Assembly (NCBI RefSeq): GCF_001514145.1
Contig: NZ_KQ948656.1
Location: forward strand, 372,001 to 436,000
DNA: 64,000 nucleotides
DNA from: Streptomyces canus
GTDB lineage: Bacteria > Actinomycetota > Actinomycetes > Streptomycetales > Streptomycetaceae
Direction of reading: 5' to 3'
A program made the translations under genes and the position numbers. Below the pieces are notes generated by a model, which saw only the letters and a program-made list of their open reading frames with translations, was not told the origin of the DNA and did no database searches. The first letter of the stretch is position 1. Each line of letters starts with the position of its first letter. Positions 41,896-50,438 of this stretch are shown here, piece by piece.

Positions 41896-42807
41896 TCAGG
41901 CCCCGTTCCGGTTGCCCAGGACGTCGGCGTTCGGCGCCGCCTTGGCCACCAGGTTCGGGACGACGGAGGACAGCTCCTCCGGCGTCCAGCGGCTGTCGGC
42001 GCTCGCGGCGGGGCCGTTGACCCAGCCCTCCAGGACCGTGATGCGGTTGCCGACGACGCCGAACACCCGGCCGGTGACCTCGCGCGAGGCGGCCGAGCCC
42101 AGCCAGACCACCAGCGGCGAGATGGCCTCGGGGGTCAGGTCCTGACTCTCGGCGGCCTGCTTCATCATCTCGATGTCGTCGGTCAGCCGGGTCAGCGCGG
42201 TGGGCGCGATGGCGTTCACCGTCACGCCGTAGCGGGCGAGTTCGGCGGCCGCGATAAGGGTGAGGCTGCCGATGCCGGCCTTCGCGGAACCGTAGTTGGA
42301 CTGGCCGGGGTTGCCGAAGATGCCGGACGGGGAGGTCGTGTTGATCACCCGGGCGTCGTTGTCCTGACCGGACTTGGCGCGCTCGCGCCAGTACGCGGCC
42401 GCGTGATGCAGGGTGGCGAAGCTGCCCTTGAGGTGGACGGCGATCACACTGTCCCAGTCCCGCTCGGTCATCGACACGATCATCCGGTCGCGCAGGATGC
42501 CGGCGTTGTTGACCAGTACGTCCAGACCGCCGTAGGTGTCCACGGCCTGCCGGACGAGCCGGCCGGCGCCCTCCCAGGTGGAGATGTCGTCCGTGTTGGC
42601 CACCGCCTCGCCACCGGCCGCGACGATCTCGTCGACCACACTCTGGGCGGGCCCGGCCGATGCGCCCGCACCGTCGCGTCCGCCGCCCAGGTCGTTGACG
42701 ACGACCTTCGCCCCATGTGCGGCGAACGCCAGAGCGTGCGCCCGGCCGATCCCGTTGCCGGCGCCGGTGACGACCGCGATCCGGCCTTCGACCACTCCTT
42801 CAGACAT
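41896..42807 (-). CDS. SDR of the MFE-2 / HSD17B4 family
   Basis: 303 residues from the ATG at 42807 with GGAGGA upstream. TGAGNGIGRAHALAFAAHGAKVVVNDLGGG, NNAGILRDRMIVSMTE, NTTSPSGIFGNPGQSNYGSAKAG and a C-terminal extension (RWTPEELSSVVPNLV) parallel the SDR at 32031, to which it is an obvious paralogue. It should oxidise a 3-hydroxyacyl-CoA to the 3-keto form, the substrate of the thiolase encoded next. Part of the leftward operon 44863-37879. Confidence 0.92.
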   Translation of the reverse strand: MSEGVVEGRIAVVTGAGNGIGRAHALAFAAHGAKVVVNDLGGGRDGAGASAGPAQSVVDEIVAAGGEAVANTDDISTWEGAGRLVRQAVDTYGGLDVLVNNAGILRDRMIVSMTERDWDSVIAVHLKGSFATLHHAAAYWRERAKSGQDNDARVINTTSPSGIFGNPGQSNYGSAKAGIGSLTLIAAAELARYGVTVNAIAPTALTRLTDDIEMMKQAAESQDLTPEAISPLVVWLGSAASREVTGRVFGVVGNRITVLEGWVNGPAASADSRWTPEELSSVVPNLVAKAAPNADVLGNRNGA

Positions 42808-42830
42808 GCTCAATTCCTCCATCGGAAAGG

Positions 42831-43541
42831 TCAGTTGGCCTCGGCGAGCAGGACTCGCGGATTGTCGCTGCCGCAGCCGCACCGGCCCACGACGACGCGT
42901 CCGGTGATGCCGAGAGGTGTCTCGGGCAGAGGCGAGGTGCGCCCCTCCCCCGCCGCCACGGTCAGCTGGCCGTCCCGCTCGCCGAACCGCCATTCGGCGG
43001 CGTTGACATGTGCGCCGCTCCGCTCGGGGCACTCCAGCGCGAGAGCCGGTCCCACCGCCGAGATCACGAAGGCGGTCACCCCCACTCCGCGCAGAAGGGG
43101 TACGGCGGCGGGCCGGGCCAGCACGAGGGGCGTGGACCGGAACATCTCGCCGATGTCGGCCGCGCCGGCGAGCCCTCCCAGCGTCTCCGCCGACAGACCG
43201 ATCACCGCGTGCGGGGTCAGTTCGCGGTGGAAGACCGCGGTGCGGCGGTGGTCCCAGCCCATCGCCTCGGCGATGCCGTACGGCACCTTCAGCGCGCGCA
43301 GGGCACCGATCACCGCATGTCCCCAGAAGCCCTCGAAGCCGGAGGCGGTCAGCAGGGCCCGCTGCCCGGCGGCGAGCCCGTGCTCCCGCAGCCGTGCGGT
43401 GACCCACTCGGTGTCCCGGGCGAGTTCCGCCCAGGTCAGCTCCAGGTCCCGCATGCCGTCGGCGGTCGGGAAGCGCAGGAGATAGGCGAGTTCGGGGCGG
43501 TCGAGCGTCCTGGCTCGGGCCAGGGTGTCGGCGCGGGCCAT
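42831..43541 (-). CDS. Truncated PaaK-like adenylate-forming relative without P-loop
   Basis: 236 residues. Its ATG at 43541 overlaps the stop of the PaaK-like ligase gene (TGATG). Parts look like PaaK-type ligases: GQRALLTASGFEGFWGHAVIGALRALKVPYGIAEAMG and a final GRVVVGRCGCGSDNPRVLL, comparable to the TCGCGRTHARM region of its neighbour. The ATP-binding SSGTTG loop and the C-terminal catalytic lysine domain are absent. I therefore read it as a non-catalytic companion or an acyl-binding subunit of the adjacent ligase, not as a broken gene, since the frame is intact and coupling is tight. Confidence 0.7.
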   Translation of the reverse strand: MARADTLARARTLDRPELAYLLRFPTADGMRDLELTWAELARDTEWVTARLREHGLAAGQRALLTASGFEGFWGHAVIGALRALKVPYGIAEAMGWDHRRTAVFHRELTPHAVIGLSAETLGGLAGAADIGEMFRSTPLVLARPAAVPLLRGVGVTAFVISAVGPALALECPERSGAHVNAAEWRFGERDGQLTVAAGEGRTSPLPETPLGITGRVVVGRCGCGSDNPRVLLAEAN

Positions 43542-44863
43542 CAGGTCTTCACCACCCGGGGGAATTTGGCGACGCTGGTCATGGTCTTCAACAGGTCCTC
43601 CTCGGTGCGCATGTCGAGCACCGGCTTGACTCCGGTGCGCTCGCGCACGGCCTCGCTCAGGCGTCCTGCCAGCGCGTCGACGTCGCCGGTGAGATGGGGG
43701 TCGTAGCCGACGCGCAGCCGCAGTTCGTCGACCTCGCGCCGGTCCCGGACGATCTGGAAGACACCCGCGACGGTCTCCGGCTGGTCCTCCACCGCCTGCC
43801 AGACGTCCCGCAGGACCACGGAGCGTCCCTGGACCACCGTCTCGTCGCCGCTCCGCCCGGCCACCCACATGCGGGCGTGGGTACGGCCGCAGCCGCAGGT
43901 GTCGCGGGACAGGCGGACGAGGTCCTCGCTGCGGTAGCGGATCAGCGGAGCGGCTCGGTTGTCGAGGTCGGTGGCGACCAGTTCGCCGACGTCGCTCTCC
44001 GGGACGTCGTGCCAGCCGTGCTCGTCGACCTCGACGCACTCGGCGAAGACGGTGTCCTCCCAGAGGTGGAAGCCGTCGTGCTCGCGGCACTCCCAGGCGG
44101 TGCCGGTGTCGGCGGCGCTGGTGTACTCGTAGACGTCGATGCCCCAGTCGTCGCGGATCCGCTCGCGCATCTTCCGGCTGAGGGGCTGCCCGGCGCAGGA
44201 GGCGCCCTTGAGGGAGGAGAATGCTTCCCTCAGGTCGGTCTTCTCGGCCAGGTGCTCCAGCTCCACCATCTGCGGATACATCATCTGCAGGTAGGCGGGG
44301 CGGTAGGTGCGCAGGGCCTCGACGACCTCGGGCATGTTGCCCATCCAGGTGTCGACCTCGATGACCACCGCGCCCAGCGCCTGGAAGCCGGCGTCCATGA
44401 AGTTGCGGAAGGTGCCGGGCGGGCTCAGGACCCGGTCCCCGGGCCTCAGACCCAGCTCCCACAGGTCGCGTACCTGCGCGGTCACCAGCGGCGGGGCGTC
44501 CTGCCAGATCTCGGCGAAGAACTCCGGGTCTCCGGTGGTTCCGGAACTGGAGGAGACCGAGGTCAGCTCCTCGACCGGAACGCAGAGCAGGCCGGCGAAG
44601 GGATCGCCGGTGCGGCTCCGGTAGGCGCGGATCATGTCCTTGGTGATGAACGGGATGCGTGCCCGGAAGTCCTCGATGGACTGGATGTCACGCGGGTGGG
44701 CCCCGTGCTCGTCCCACAGTTCACGGTAGAAGGCCGAGTTGGCGTAGGCGTACTCCACGAGCTCCAGGAGCTGTTTCTCCTGCCGCGCGCGCAGTTCCTG
44801 GCGCGGCATGGTCTCCACCTGGGGCTCGAAGTACCTGTCAGCGGTGTCCCTGTCACCGACCAT
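43541..44863 (-). CDS. PaaK-like (phenylacetate-CoA ligase family) acyl-CoA ligase
   Basis: 440 residues, the size of PaaK. SSSSGTTGDPEFF is the ATP-binding loop, YEYTSAADTGTAWEC the central motif, ELVATDLDNRAAPLIRYRSEDLVRLSRDTCGCGRTHARM the hinge region, and AKFPRVVKT ends the protein at the place of the usual lysine motif. It should activate an aromatic or other cyclic acid to its CoA thioester. It is the first gene of the long operon to 37879, about 145 bp from the divergent ETF operon, and is coupled to the small PaaK-like gene. Confidence 0.9.
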   Translation of the reverse strand: MVGDRDTADRYFEPQVETMPRQELRARQEKQLLELVEYAYANSAFYRELWDEHGAHPRDIQSIEDFRARIPFITKDMIRAYRSRTGDPFAGLLCVPVEELTSVSSSSGTTGDPEFFAEIWQDAPPLVTAQVRDLWELGLRPGDRVLSPPGTFRNFMDAGFQALGAVVIEVDTWMGNMPEVVEALRTYRPAYLQMMYPQMVELEHLAEKTDLREAFSSLKGASCAGQPLSRKMRERIRDDWGIDVYEYTSAADTGTAWECREHDGFHLWEDTVFAECVEVDEHGWHDVPESDVGELVATDLDNRAAPLIRYRSEDLVRLSRDTCGCGRTHARMWVAGRSGDETVVQGRSVVLRDVWQAVEDQPETVAGVFQIVRDRREVDELRLRVGYDPHLTGDVDALAGRLSEAVRERTGVKPVLDMRTEEDLLKTMTSVAKFPRVVKT

Positions 44864-44954
44864 GGCGCCTCCTCGCGGCTCAGTGCCCAGATCTTCCAGC
44901 TATCAGCGCAATCAGTCAACCAATTCGACGGATTGAGCGCGAGACTCGCGCTTC

Positions 44955-44990
44955 GCCGATCTATATAGTTAACTATTAGCACTCATTGAA
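44955..44990. promoter_or_regulatory. AGTTA-type operator between the ligase and ETF operons
   Basis: ATCTATATAGTTAACTATTA with the perfect palindrome TAGTTAACTA at 44966-44975, 32 bp before the GTG of the ETF beta gene and about 100 bp from the divergent ligase start. One of the clearest copies of the cluster motif. Confidence 0.65.
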
Positions 44991-45006
44991 CCACAGGAGG
45001 GCTGCC

Positions 45007-45786
45007 GTGAAGATCGTTGTCTGCGTGAAGCACGTCCCCGACGCCACGGCGGACCGCACCTTCACCGAGGACGGCACCACCGACCGGGCGTCGGTCGACT
45101 CGCTGCTGTCCGAACTCGACGAGTACGCCGTCGAGCAGGCGCTGCGCCTGGCCGAGTCGGACGCCGACGCCGAGGTCAGCTATCTCACCGTCGGACCCGA
45201 CGACGCGCGCGACGCCCTGCGCAAGGCCCTGGCCATGGGCGGTGACGCGGCGATCCATGTCAGCGACGAGGACATCGAGGGCAGTGACGCGTTCGGCACG
45301 TCACTGGTGCTGGCCAAGGCGATCGAGCGGCACGGCTTCGATCTCGTGCTGTGCGGGATGGCCTCGACGGACGGCACCATGGGTGTGCTGCCCGCACTGC
45401 TGGCCGAGCGGCTCGGCGTCCCGGCCGTCACCCACCTCGAAGACCTGGCGATCGAGGACGGAACCGTCACCGGGCGCCGCGAGGGCGACGGCGCCACCGT
45501 ACGGATCCAGGGCGCCCTGCCCGCCGTCGTCTCGGTGACCGACCGCTCGGGGGACGCCCGCTACCCCTCCTTCAAGGGGATCATGGCCGCGAAGAAGAAG
45601 CCGGTGGAGACCCTCGGCCTCGCCGACCTCGGCATCGAGGCCGCCGAGGTCGGCCCGGCCGGGGCGCGGTCGGCCGTGGACACCGCGACCCGGCGCCCGC
45701 CGCGCACCAAGGGCGAGATCGTCGCCGACGAAGGGGCGGGCGGCGTGGGACTGGCCGCGTTCCTCACGGCCAAGAAGTTCATCTGA
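45007..45786 (+). CDS. etfB: Electron transfer flavoprotein beta subunit
   Basis: 259 residues from a GTG with GGAGG upstream. MKIVVCVKHVPDA-type N terminus, SELDEYAVEQALRL, GPDDARDALRKALAMGGD, GMASTDGTMGVLPALLAERLG and KGIMAAKKKP are classical for EtfB/FixA. It forms a heterodimer with the product of the next gene and takes electrons from acyl-CoA dehydrogenases to ETF-quinone oxidoreductase. As actinobacteria usually carry a housekeeping ETF elsewhere, this pair in the centre of the island is probably dedicated to it. Confidence 0.96.
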   Translation: MKIVVCVKHVPDATADRTFTEDGTTDRASVDSLLSELDEYAVEQALRLAESDADAEVSYLTVGPDDARDALRKALAMGGDAAIHVSDEDIEGSDAFGTSLVLAKAIERHGFDLVLCGMASTDGTMGVLPALLAERLGVPAVTHLEDLAIEDGTVTGRREGDGATVRIQGALPAVVSVTDRSGDARYPSFKGIMAAKKKPVETLGLADLGIEAAEVGPAGARSAVDTATRRPPRTKGEIVADEGAGGVGLAAFLTAKKFI

Positions 45787-45830
45787 CCGCGCCCCGCCCT
45801 GACATACCTGCCTGAAGGAGTTGCATCACC

Positions 45831-46793
45831 GTGGCCGAGATCCTCGTCCTCGTCGACCACGTCGACGGCGCCGTGCGCAAGCCGACCCTCGAACTGCTCA
45901 CCCTGGCCCGCCGCCTGGGCGAACCCTCGGCCGTCTTCCTGGGGCCGGGCGCGGACACCGCGACCGAGGTTCTCGGCCGGTACGGCGCCCAAAAGATCCA
46001 CGTCGTGGACGCCCCGGAGGTCGACGAGTACCTCGTCACCCCGGCCGTCGACACCCTCACGCAGATCGCCGAGCGCACCGGCCCGGCCGCGATCCTGCTG
46101 CCGTCCGGGCCGGACGGCAAGGAGATCGCCGCGCGGGTAGCACTGCGCCTCGGCTCCGGACTCATCACCGACGCCGTCGATGTCACCGCGGGACCCGACG
46201 GACCGGTCACCGAGCAGTCGGCGTTCGCCGCGACGTACCAGGTCACCGCACACGTCACCCAGGGCGTGCCGGTGATCACGGTCAAGCCGAACGCCGCCGC
46301 CCCCGAGGCCGCCCCCGCCGAACCCGTCATCGAGAAGGTGGACGTCACCTTCGGCCCTGCCTCCGCCGCCGTCCGGGTCCTGTCCCGCACACCGCGGGAG
46401 CGCGGCGACCGGCCCGAGCTCACCGAGGCCGACATCGTGGTCTCCGGCGGTCGCGGGGTGAACGGGGCCGAGAACTTCGCCCTCATCGAACGGGTCGCCG
46501 ACGCGCTCGGCGCGGCCGTCGGTGCGTCCCGCGCGGCCGTGGACGCGGGCTGGTACCCGCACAGCCACCAGGTCGGCCAGACGGGCACCCAGGTCTCCCC
46601 GCAGCTCTACCTCGCCGCCGGCATCTCCGGCGCGATCCAGCACCGGGCGGGCATGCAGACGTCCAAGACCATCGTCGCCGTCAACAAGGACGCCGACGCC
46701 CCGATCTTCGAGCTCGCCGACCACGGCGTGGTCGGGGACCTCTTCGCGGTGCTGCCGCAACTGGTGGACGAGATCGACCGGCGCCGGAGCTGA
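45831..46793 (+). CDS. etfA: Electron transfer flavoprotein alpha subunit
   Basis: 320 residues from a GTG; GGAG ribosome site. The C-terminal FAD-binding domain is complete: [52 protein letters not shown] and [24 protein letters not shown]. It binds FAD and docks to the acyl-CoA dehydrogenases encoded around it. Second gene of the ETF operon. Confidence 0.96.
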   Translation: MAEILVLVDHVDGAVRKPTLELLTLARRLGEPSAVFLGPGADTATEVLGRYGAQKIHVVDAPEVDEYLVTPAVDTLTQIAERTGPAAILLPSGPDGKEIAARVALRLGSGLITDAVDVTAGPDGPVTEQSAFAATYQVTAHVTQGVPVITVKPNAAAPEAAPAEPVIEKVDVTFGPASAAVRVLSRTPRERGDRPELTEADIVVSGGRGVNGAENFALIERVADALGAAVGASRAAVDAGWYPHSHQVGQTGTQVSPQLYLAAGISGAIQHRAGMQTSKTIVAVNKDADAPIFELADHGVVGDLFAVLPQLVDEIDRRRS

Positions 46794-46824
46794 TCTTTCC
46801 CGGCCCGGCCTTCCCTTCTACCAC

Positions 46825-46870
46825 CCATACAACTAAAATCGCTAACTGATTACATCCATTGAGCTTGCAA
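46825..46870 (+). promoter_or_regulatory. AGTTA-type operator before the amidohydrolase gene
   Basis: AAATCGCTAACTGATTACAT with TAACT at 46843-46847 (bottom strand ATCAGTTAGCGATT), about 45 bp before the ATG at 46891. Its presence downstream of etfA indicates that 46891-51956 has its own promoter in the same regulon. Confidence 0.6.
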
Positions 46871-46890
46871 CCTTGACCCGAAGGAGCGTC

Positions 46891-47970
46891 ATGACGAAGA
46901 TCTGGGTCAACTCCGGGGACTCCCACGTGATGGAACCCGCCGATGTGTGGACCGAGAGGCTGCCCGCACGGCTCGGCGCCCGCGCCCCGCGCAGCGAGCG
47001 CGGCGAGAAGTACGAGATGCTCTACATCGACGGCGAGCGCATCGACCGCCAGCTCGGCGACTTCATGGACGCCATGCGTCCGCCGGGCGCCTGGGACCTG
47101 AAGGTCCGCCTCAAGGACCTCGACCAGGAGGGTGTGTGGTCCCAACTGGCCTTCCCCTCCATGGGGTTCTGGCTGGTGTCGATCACCGACCGGGAGCTGG
47201 CCCGGGAGACCGTACGGGCCTGGAACGACTGGGCCCACGAGGAGATCCTCAGCAAGAACAAGCGGGTCATCACCACCGCCTGCCTCTCGACCGCCGACAT
47301 CGACGACGCGGTCGCCGAGGTGGAACGGGTGGCGGAGCTGGGGTTCAAGGCCGTCTTCCTGCCGTGTTCCACGCGGGACGGCGAGGAGTACGCCCTCGAC
47401 CGCTGGGAGCCGCTGTGGACGGCGGTCGAGCGGGCCGGTCTGGTGCTCGCCTTCCACATCGGCACGGGCGGCCAGAACGTCGTCTTCCGCGGACCCGGCG
47501 GTGCGGTCGTCAACTACATGGAGACGACCTACCCGGGCATGCGAGTGGTGTCCCACATGGTCGCGGGCGGCGCTCTGGACCGCCACCCCGACCTGAGGAT
47601 CCTCATCGCGGAGGGCGGCGCGGGATGGATGCCGGCCATCGGCGACCGGATGGACGAGGCCTACCGCCAGCACGGCATGTTCGTCCGGCCGAAGCTGAGC
47701 CGGCTGCCCAGCGAGATCATCAGGCAGCAGGTGTACGCCTCCTTCCAGCACGACAAGAGCTCGGTGGAGATCGTCGAGTCGACCGGCTACCGCAACGTGA
47801 TGTGGGGCGACGACTACCCCCACCTCGAAGGCACCTACGGTCACACCCAGTCCACGCTCCACGACCTGTTCGACGGCGTGCCGGACGACATCCGCGAGCG
47901 CGTCACGCGCGGCACCTTCAACGAGCTCTTCCGCCTGCCGGAGCAGACTCCCCAGGAGGCGGCCGTCTGA
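46891..47970 (+). CDS. Amidohydrolase family 2 (ACMSD-like) metal-dependent hydrolase/decarboxylase
   Basis: 359 residues from the ATG at 46891 (AAGGAG 4 bp upstream). TIM-barrel metal enzyme: NSGDSHVMEP is the N-terminal metal motif (Asp-x-His in place of His-x-His), FHIGTGG a ligand His, VVSHMVAGG a further His, and WGDDYPHLEGTYGH the C-terminal Asp. This subgroup lies next to fatty-acid/steroid-type genes in many actinobacteria; proven functions in the superfamily include decarboxylation and hydrolysis of C-C or ester bonds. First gene of the 46891-51956 operon. Confidence 0.9.
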   Translation: MTKIWVNSGDSHVMEPADVWTERLPARLGARAPRSERGEKYEMLYIDGERIDRQLGDFMDAMRPPGAWDLKVRLKDLDQEGVWSQLAFPSMGFWLVSITDRELARETVRAWNDWAHEEILSKNKRVITTACLSTADIDDAVAEVERVAELGFKAVFLPCSTRDGEEYALDRWEPLWTAVERAGLVLAFHIGTGGQNVVFRGPGGAVVNYMETTYPGMRVVSHMVAGGALDRHPDLRILIAEGGAGWMPAIGDRMDEAYRQHGMFVRPKLSRLPSEIIRQQVYASFQHDKSSVEIVESTGYRNVMWGDDYPHLEGTYGHTQSTLHDLFDGVPDDIRERVTRGTFNELFRLPEQTPQEAAV

Positions 47971-48008
47971 GCGGCGCCGACGGCGCGAGGATTCCGGACG
48001 CATCACCC

Positions 48009-50438
48009 GTGACCACTCCCCCGTACCCCTCGTATCCCGAAGACCTGGAACGGCCCGGACTCGTCAGGACCGGGCGGTCGACCTTCGTCCGGCCCATCCG
48101 GCCGGAGGACGCGGACCGCCTGGTCGCCTTCGTCGGCACCCTGTCCCGGGCCACCCTGGCCTACCGCTCCCTCGGACCGGTGGTCCGCGCCCGCGACGAC
48201 GTCATCCGGCGCGGCGCCCACGTGGACTACCTCAACGAGCTGGCGCTCGTCGCCCTGGCCGGTGACGAGATCGCCGGCCTGGTGCGCTACGTCCGCGACC
48301 CGGAGGAACCGGAGCACGCCGAGGTCACGTTCACCATCCGGGACGACCACCAGAGCGAGGGGTTCGGCAGGCTGCTCCTGGAGCACATCGCCGCCGCCGC
48401 GCGGGCACGGGGCATCCGGGTGCTGGAGGCCGACGTCCTCGCCGACAACGCCCGGATGATCAACGTGTTCCTCGGCTCCGGCTACCGGATAGAAGCCGGT
48501 CCGCCCGGCCAGATCATCCACTTCGAGATCGCCGTCGATCCGCAGGCCCAGGCCGTGGCGCGGGCCGAGCGCCGCGAGCAGACGGCCGTACGGCGCTCGC
48601 TCAAGCCCCTGCTCGAACCGCGCTCGGTCGCCGTGATCGGCGCCAACCGCGACCCCCTGACGATCGGCCACGAGATCGTCGCCAACCTGCTCCGGGGCGG
48701 CTTCGCCGGCAGCGTGTTCCCCGTCAACCCGCGCGCCGGGCGGATCGCCGGGGCACGGGCGTACGCAAGCGTCCGGGACCTGCCCGAACCGCCGGACCTG
48801 GCGCTGGTGGCCGTACGCGCCGAGGCCGTACCCGGTGTCGTACGGGAGTGCGCGGAGGTCGGGGTCAAGGCGGTGGTCGTCGTCTCGACGGGCTTCGGGG
48901 AGACCGGAGCCGAAGGGCGAGCCGGCGAGCTGGAGCTGGCGCGTTTCGCCCGCGCCTCCGGAATGCGGCTGGTGGGCCCGAACTGCATGGGCGTGGTCAA
49001 CACGACCCCCGCGGCGCGACTGGCCGCGACCTTCTCGCCCGCCCTGCCGACGCCCGGCCGGGTGGCGATGTCCAGTCAGTCAGGGCCGCTCGGGCTCGCG
49101 GTGCTCGACTTCGCCCGGCGGCTGCGGCTCGGCTTCTCCGGCTTCGTGTCGGTGGGCCACGCCGTCGACGTCTCCACCGACGAACTGCTCCAGTGGTGGG
49201 AGGAGGACCCGGGTACCTCGGTGATCCTGCTGCACGTCGAGACCTTCGGCGATCCGCGCCGGTTCGCCCGCGTCGCCCGCCGGATCGCGCCGCGCAAGCC
49301 GATCGTCGCGGTCCATCCGGGCCACGCGGATTCGGCGGTGAGCTCGCTGTTCGCCCAGTCCGGCGTGATCCGCACCCGCAGCCTCCAGGAGCTGTTCGAC
49401 GTCGCCCTGCTGCTCGCCCACCAGCCTCCCCCGCCCGGCAACCGGGTCGCCGTGATCACCAACGCGGGCGGCCCGGCGGCGCTGACGGTCGGCGCGTGCG
49501 CCGCGAGCGGTCTGTGCGTGCCCGAGCTCGGTGAGCGCACCCGGCAGACACTCCGTCCGGCCCTCGCGCCCCACGCCGACGTCTCCAACCCGATCGACCT
49601 GACGCCCACCGCCACGGCCGCCCACTACCGGCAGGCGCTGGACGCCGCACTGGCGGACGACGGCATCGACGCGGCCGTCGTCCTGTTCATGCCGCCGCTC
49701 GCGGACAAGCCCGACGAGGTGGCGTCGGCGATCCTCGACGCGGCCGCGGCCCGGCCCGACAAACCCGTGCTGGCCAGCTTCCTGGGCGGCGCGGGCGTCG
49801 CCGATCTCCTGCACCGGGGGGACCTGGTGGTCCCGACGTACACGTTCCCCGAGGCCGCGGCCACCTCGCTCGGACACGCGGCGGCCTACCAGACCTGGCG
49901 CAGCACCCCCGCCGGCGTCGTACCCGACCTCGCGGGAGTCGACGCCGAGCGGGCCCGGTCGCTGATCGCCTCCTGTGCTCCCGGCCCGGTCCCCGCAGCG
50001 GTCGCCGCCGAGCTGCTCGCCTCGTACGGAATCGCCGTACGCGACAGCGAACCGGGCCCCGGACCTGACGCGTTTCTCACCGTCCGCGCCGACCCGGTCT
50101 TCGGCCCGGTGGTCGCCTTCGGCCTCACCGGGGACTACGCCGACCTCATGGCCGACGTCGCCCACCGTGTCACCCCCCTCAGCGACCGCGACGCCCGCGA
50201 GATGGTCCGCTCGCTGCGGGCCACCCCACTGCTGGACGGCCGGACCGGAGGCCCCGGGGTGGACCTCGGGGCCCTGGAGGAGACCGTCCTGCGCATCTCG
50301 GCGATGGTCGAGGATCACCCCGAGATCGAGGCGCTGGAACTGCGCCCGGTACGGCTCCTGCCACCCGGGGACGGAGTGACCGTCGCACACGCGACGATCC
50401 AGCTTGCCGACAACCCAGCAGCAGGAGGTTCCTCGTGA
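48009..50438 (+). CDS. GNAT acetyltransferase fused to an ADP-forming acyl-CoA synthetase-like domain (PatA-like, reversed order)
   Basis: 809 residues from a GTG. A GNAT domain at about residues 25-175 (RDDHQSEGFGRLLLEH is the acetyl-CoA loop) precedes an NDP-forming acyl-CoA synthetase-like part: RSVAVIGANRDPLTIG (CoA binding), VVVSTGFGETG, GPNCMGVVN, SSQSGPLGLAV. The phosphohistidine loop, normally GRSxxGxxAAxSHTGxxA, is shortened to GHADSAVSSLFAQSGV and lacks the His, and most of the ATP-grasp part is missing. N-terminal GNAT order is that of Streptomyces lividans PatA, a lysine acetyltransferase that inactivates acyl-CoA synthetases. I infer control of the cluster ligases by acylation. 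Confidence 0.88.
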   Translation: MTTPPYPSYPEDLERPGLVRTGRSTFVRPIRPEDADRLVAFVGTLSRATLAYRSLGPVVRARDDVIRRGAHVDYLNELALVALAGDEIAGLVRYVRDPEEPEHAEVTFTIRDDHQSEGFGRLLLEHIAAAARARGIRVLEADVLADNARMINVFLGSGYRIEAGPPGQIIHFEIAVDPQAQAVARAERREQTAVRRSLKPLLEPRSVAVIGANRDPLTIGHEIVANLLRGGFAGSVFPVNPRAGRIAGARAYASVRDLPEPPDLALVAVRAEAVPGVVRECAEVGVKAVVVVSTGFGETGAEGRAGELELARFARASGMRLVGPNCMGVVNTTPAARLAATFSPALPTPGRVAMSSQSGPLGLAVLDFARRLRLGFSGFVSVGHAVDVSTDELLQWWEEDPGTSVILLHVETFGDPRRFARVARRIAPRKPIVAVHPGHADSAVSSLFAQSGVIRTRSLQELFDVALLLAHQPPPPGNRVAVITNAGGPAALTVGACAASGLCVPELGERTRQTLRPALAPHADVSNPIDLTPTATAAHYRQALDAALADDGIDAAVVLFMPPLADKPDEVASAILDAAAARPDKPVLASFLGGAGVADLLHRGDLVVPTYTFPEAAATSLGHAAAYQTWRSTPAGVVPDLAGVDAERARSLIASCAPGPVPAAVAAELLASYGIAVRDSEPGPGPDAFLTVRADPVFGPVVAFGLTGDYADLMADVAHRVTPLSDRDAREMVRSLRATPLLDGRTGGPGVDLGALEETVLRISAMVEDHPEIEALELRPVRLLPPGDGVTVAHATIQLADNPAAGGSS

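Noticed and set aside
46947..50438. An 1163-codon frame that would fuse an extra N-terminal domain to the GNAT/synthetase protein.
   Set aside because: Its first 350 codons are an out-of-frame reading of the amidohydrolase gene; the protein features begin at the GTG at 48009.
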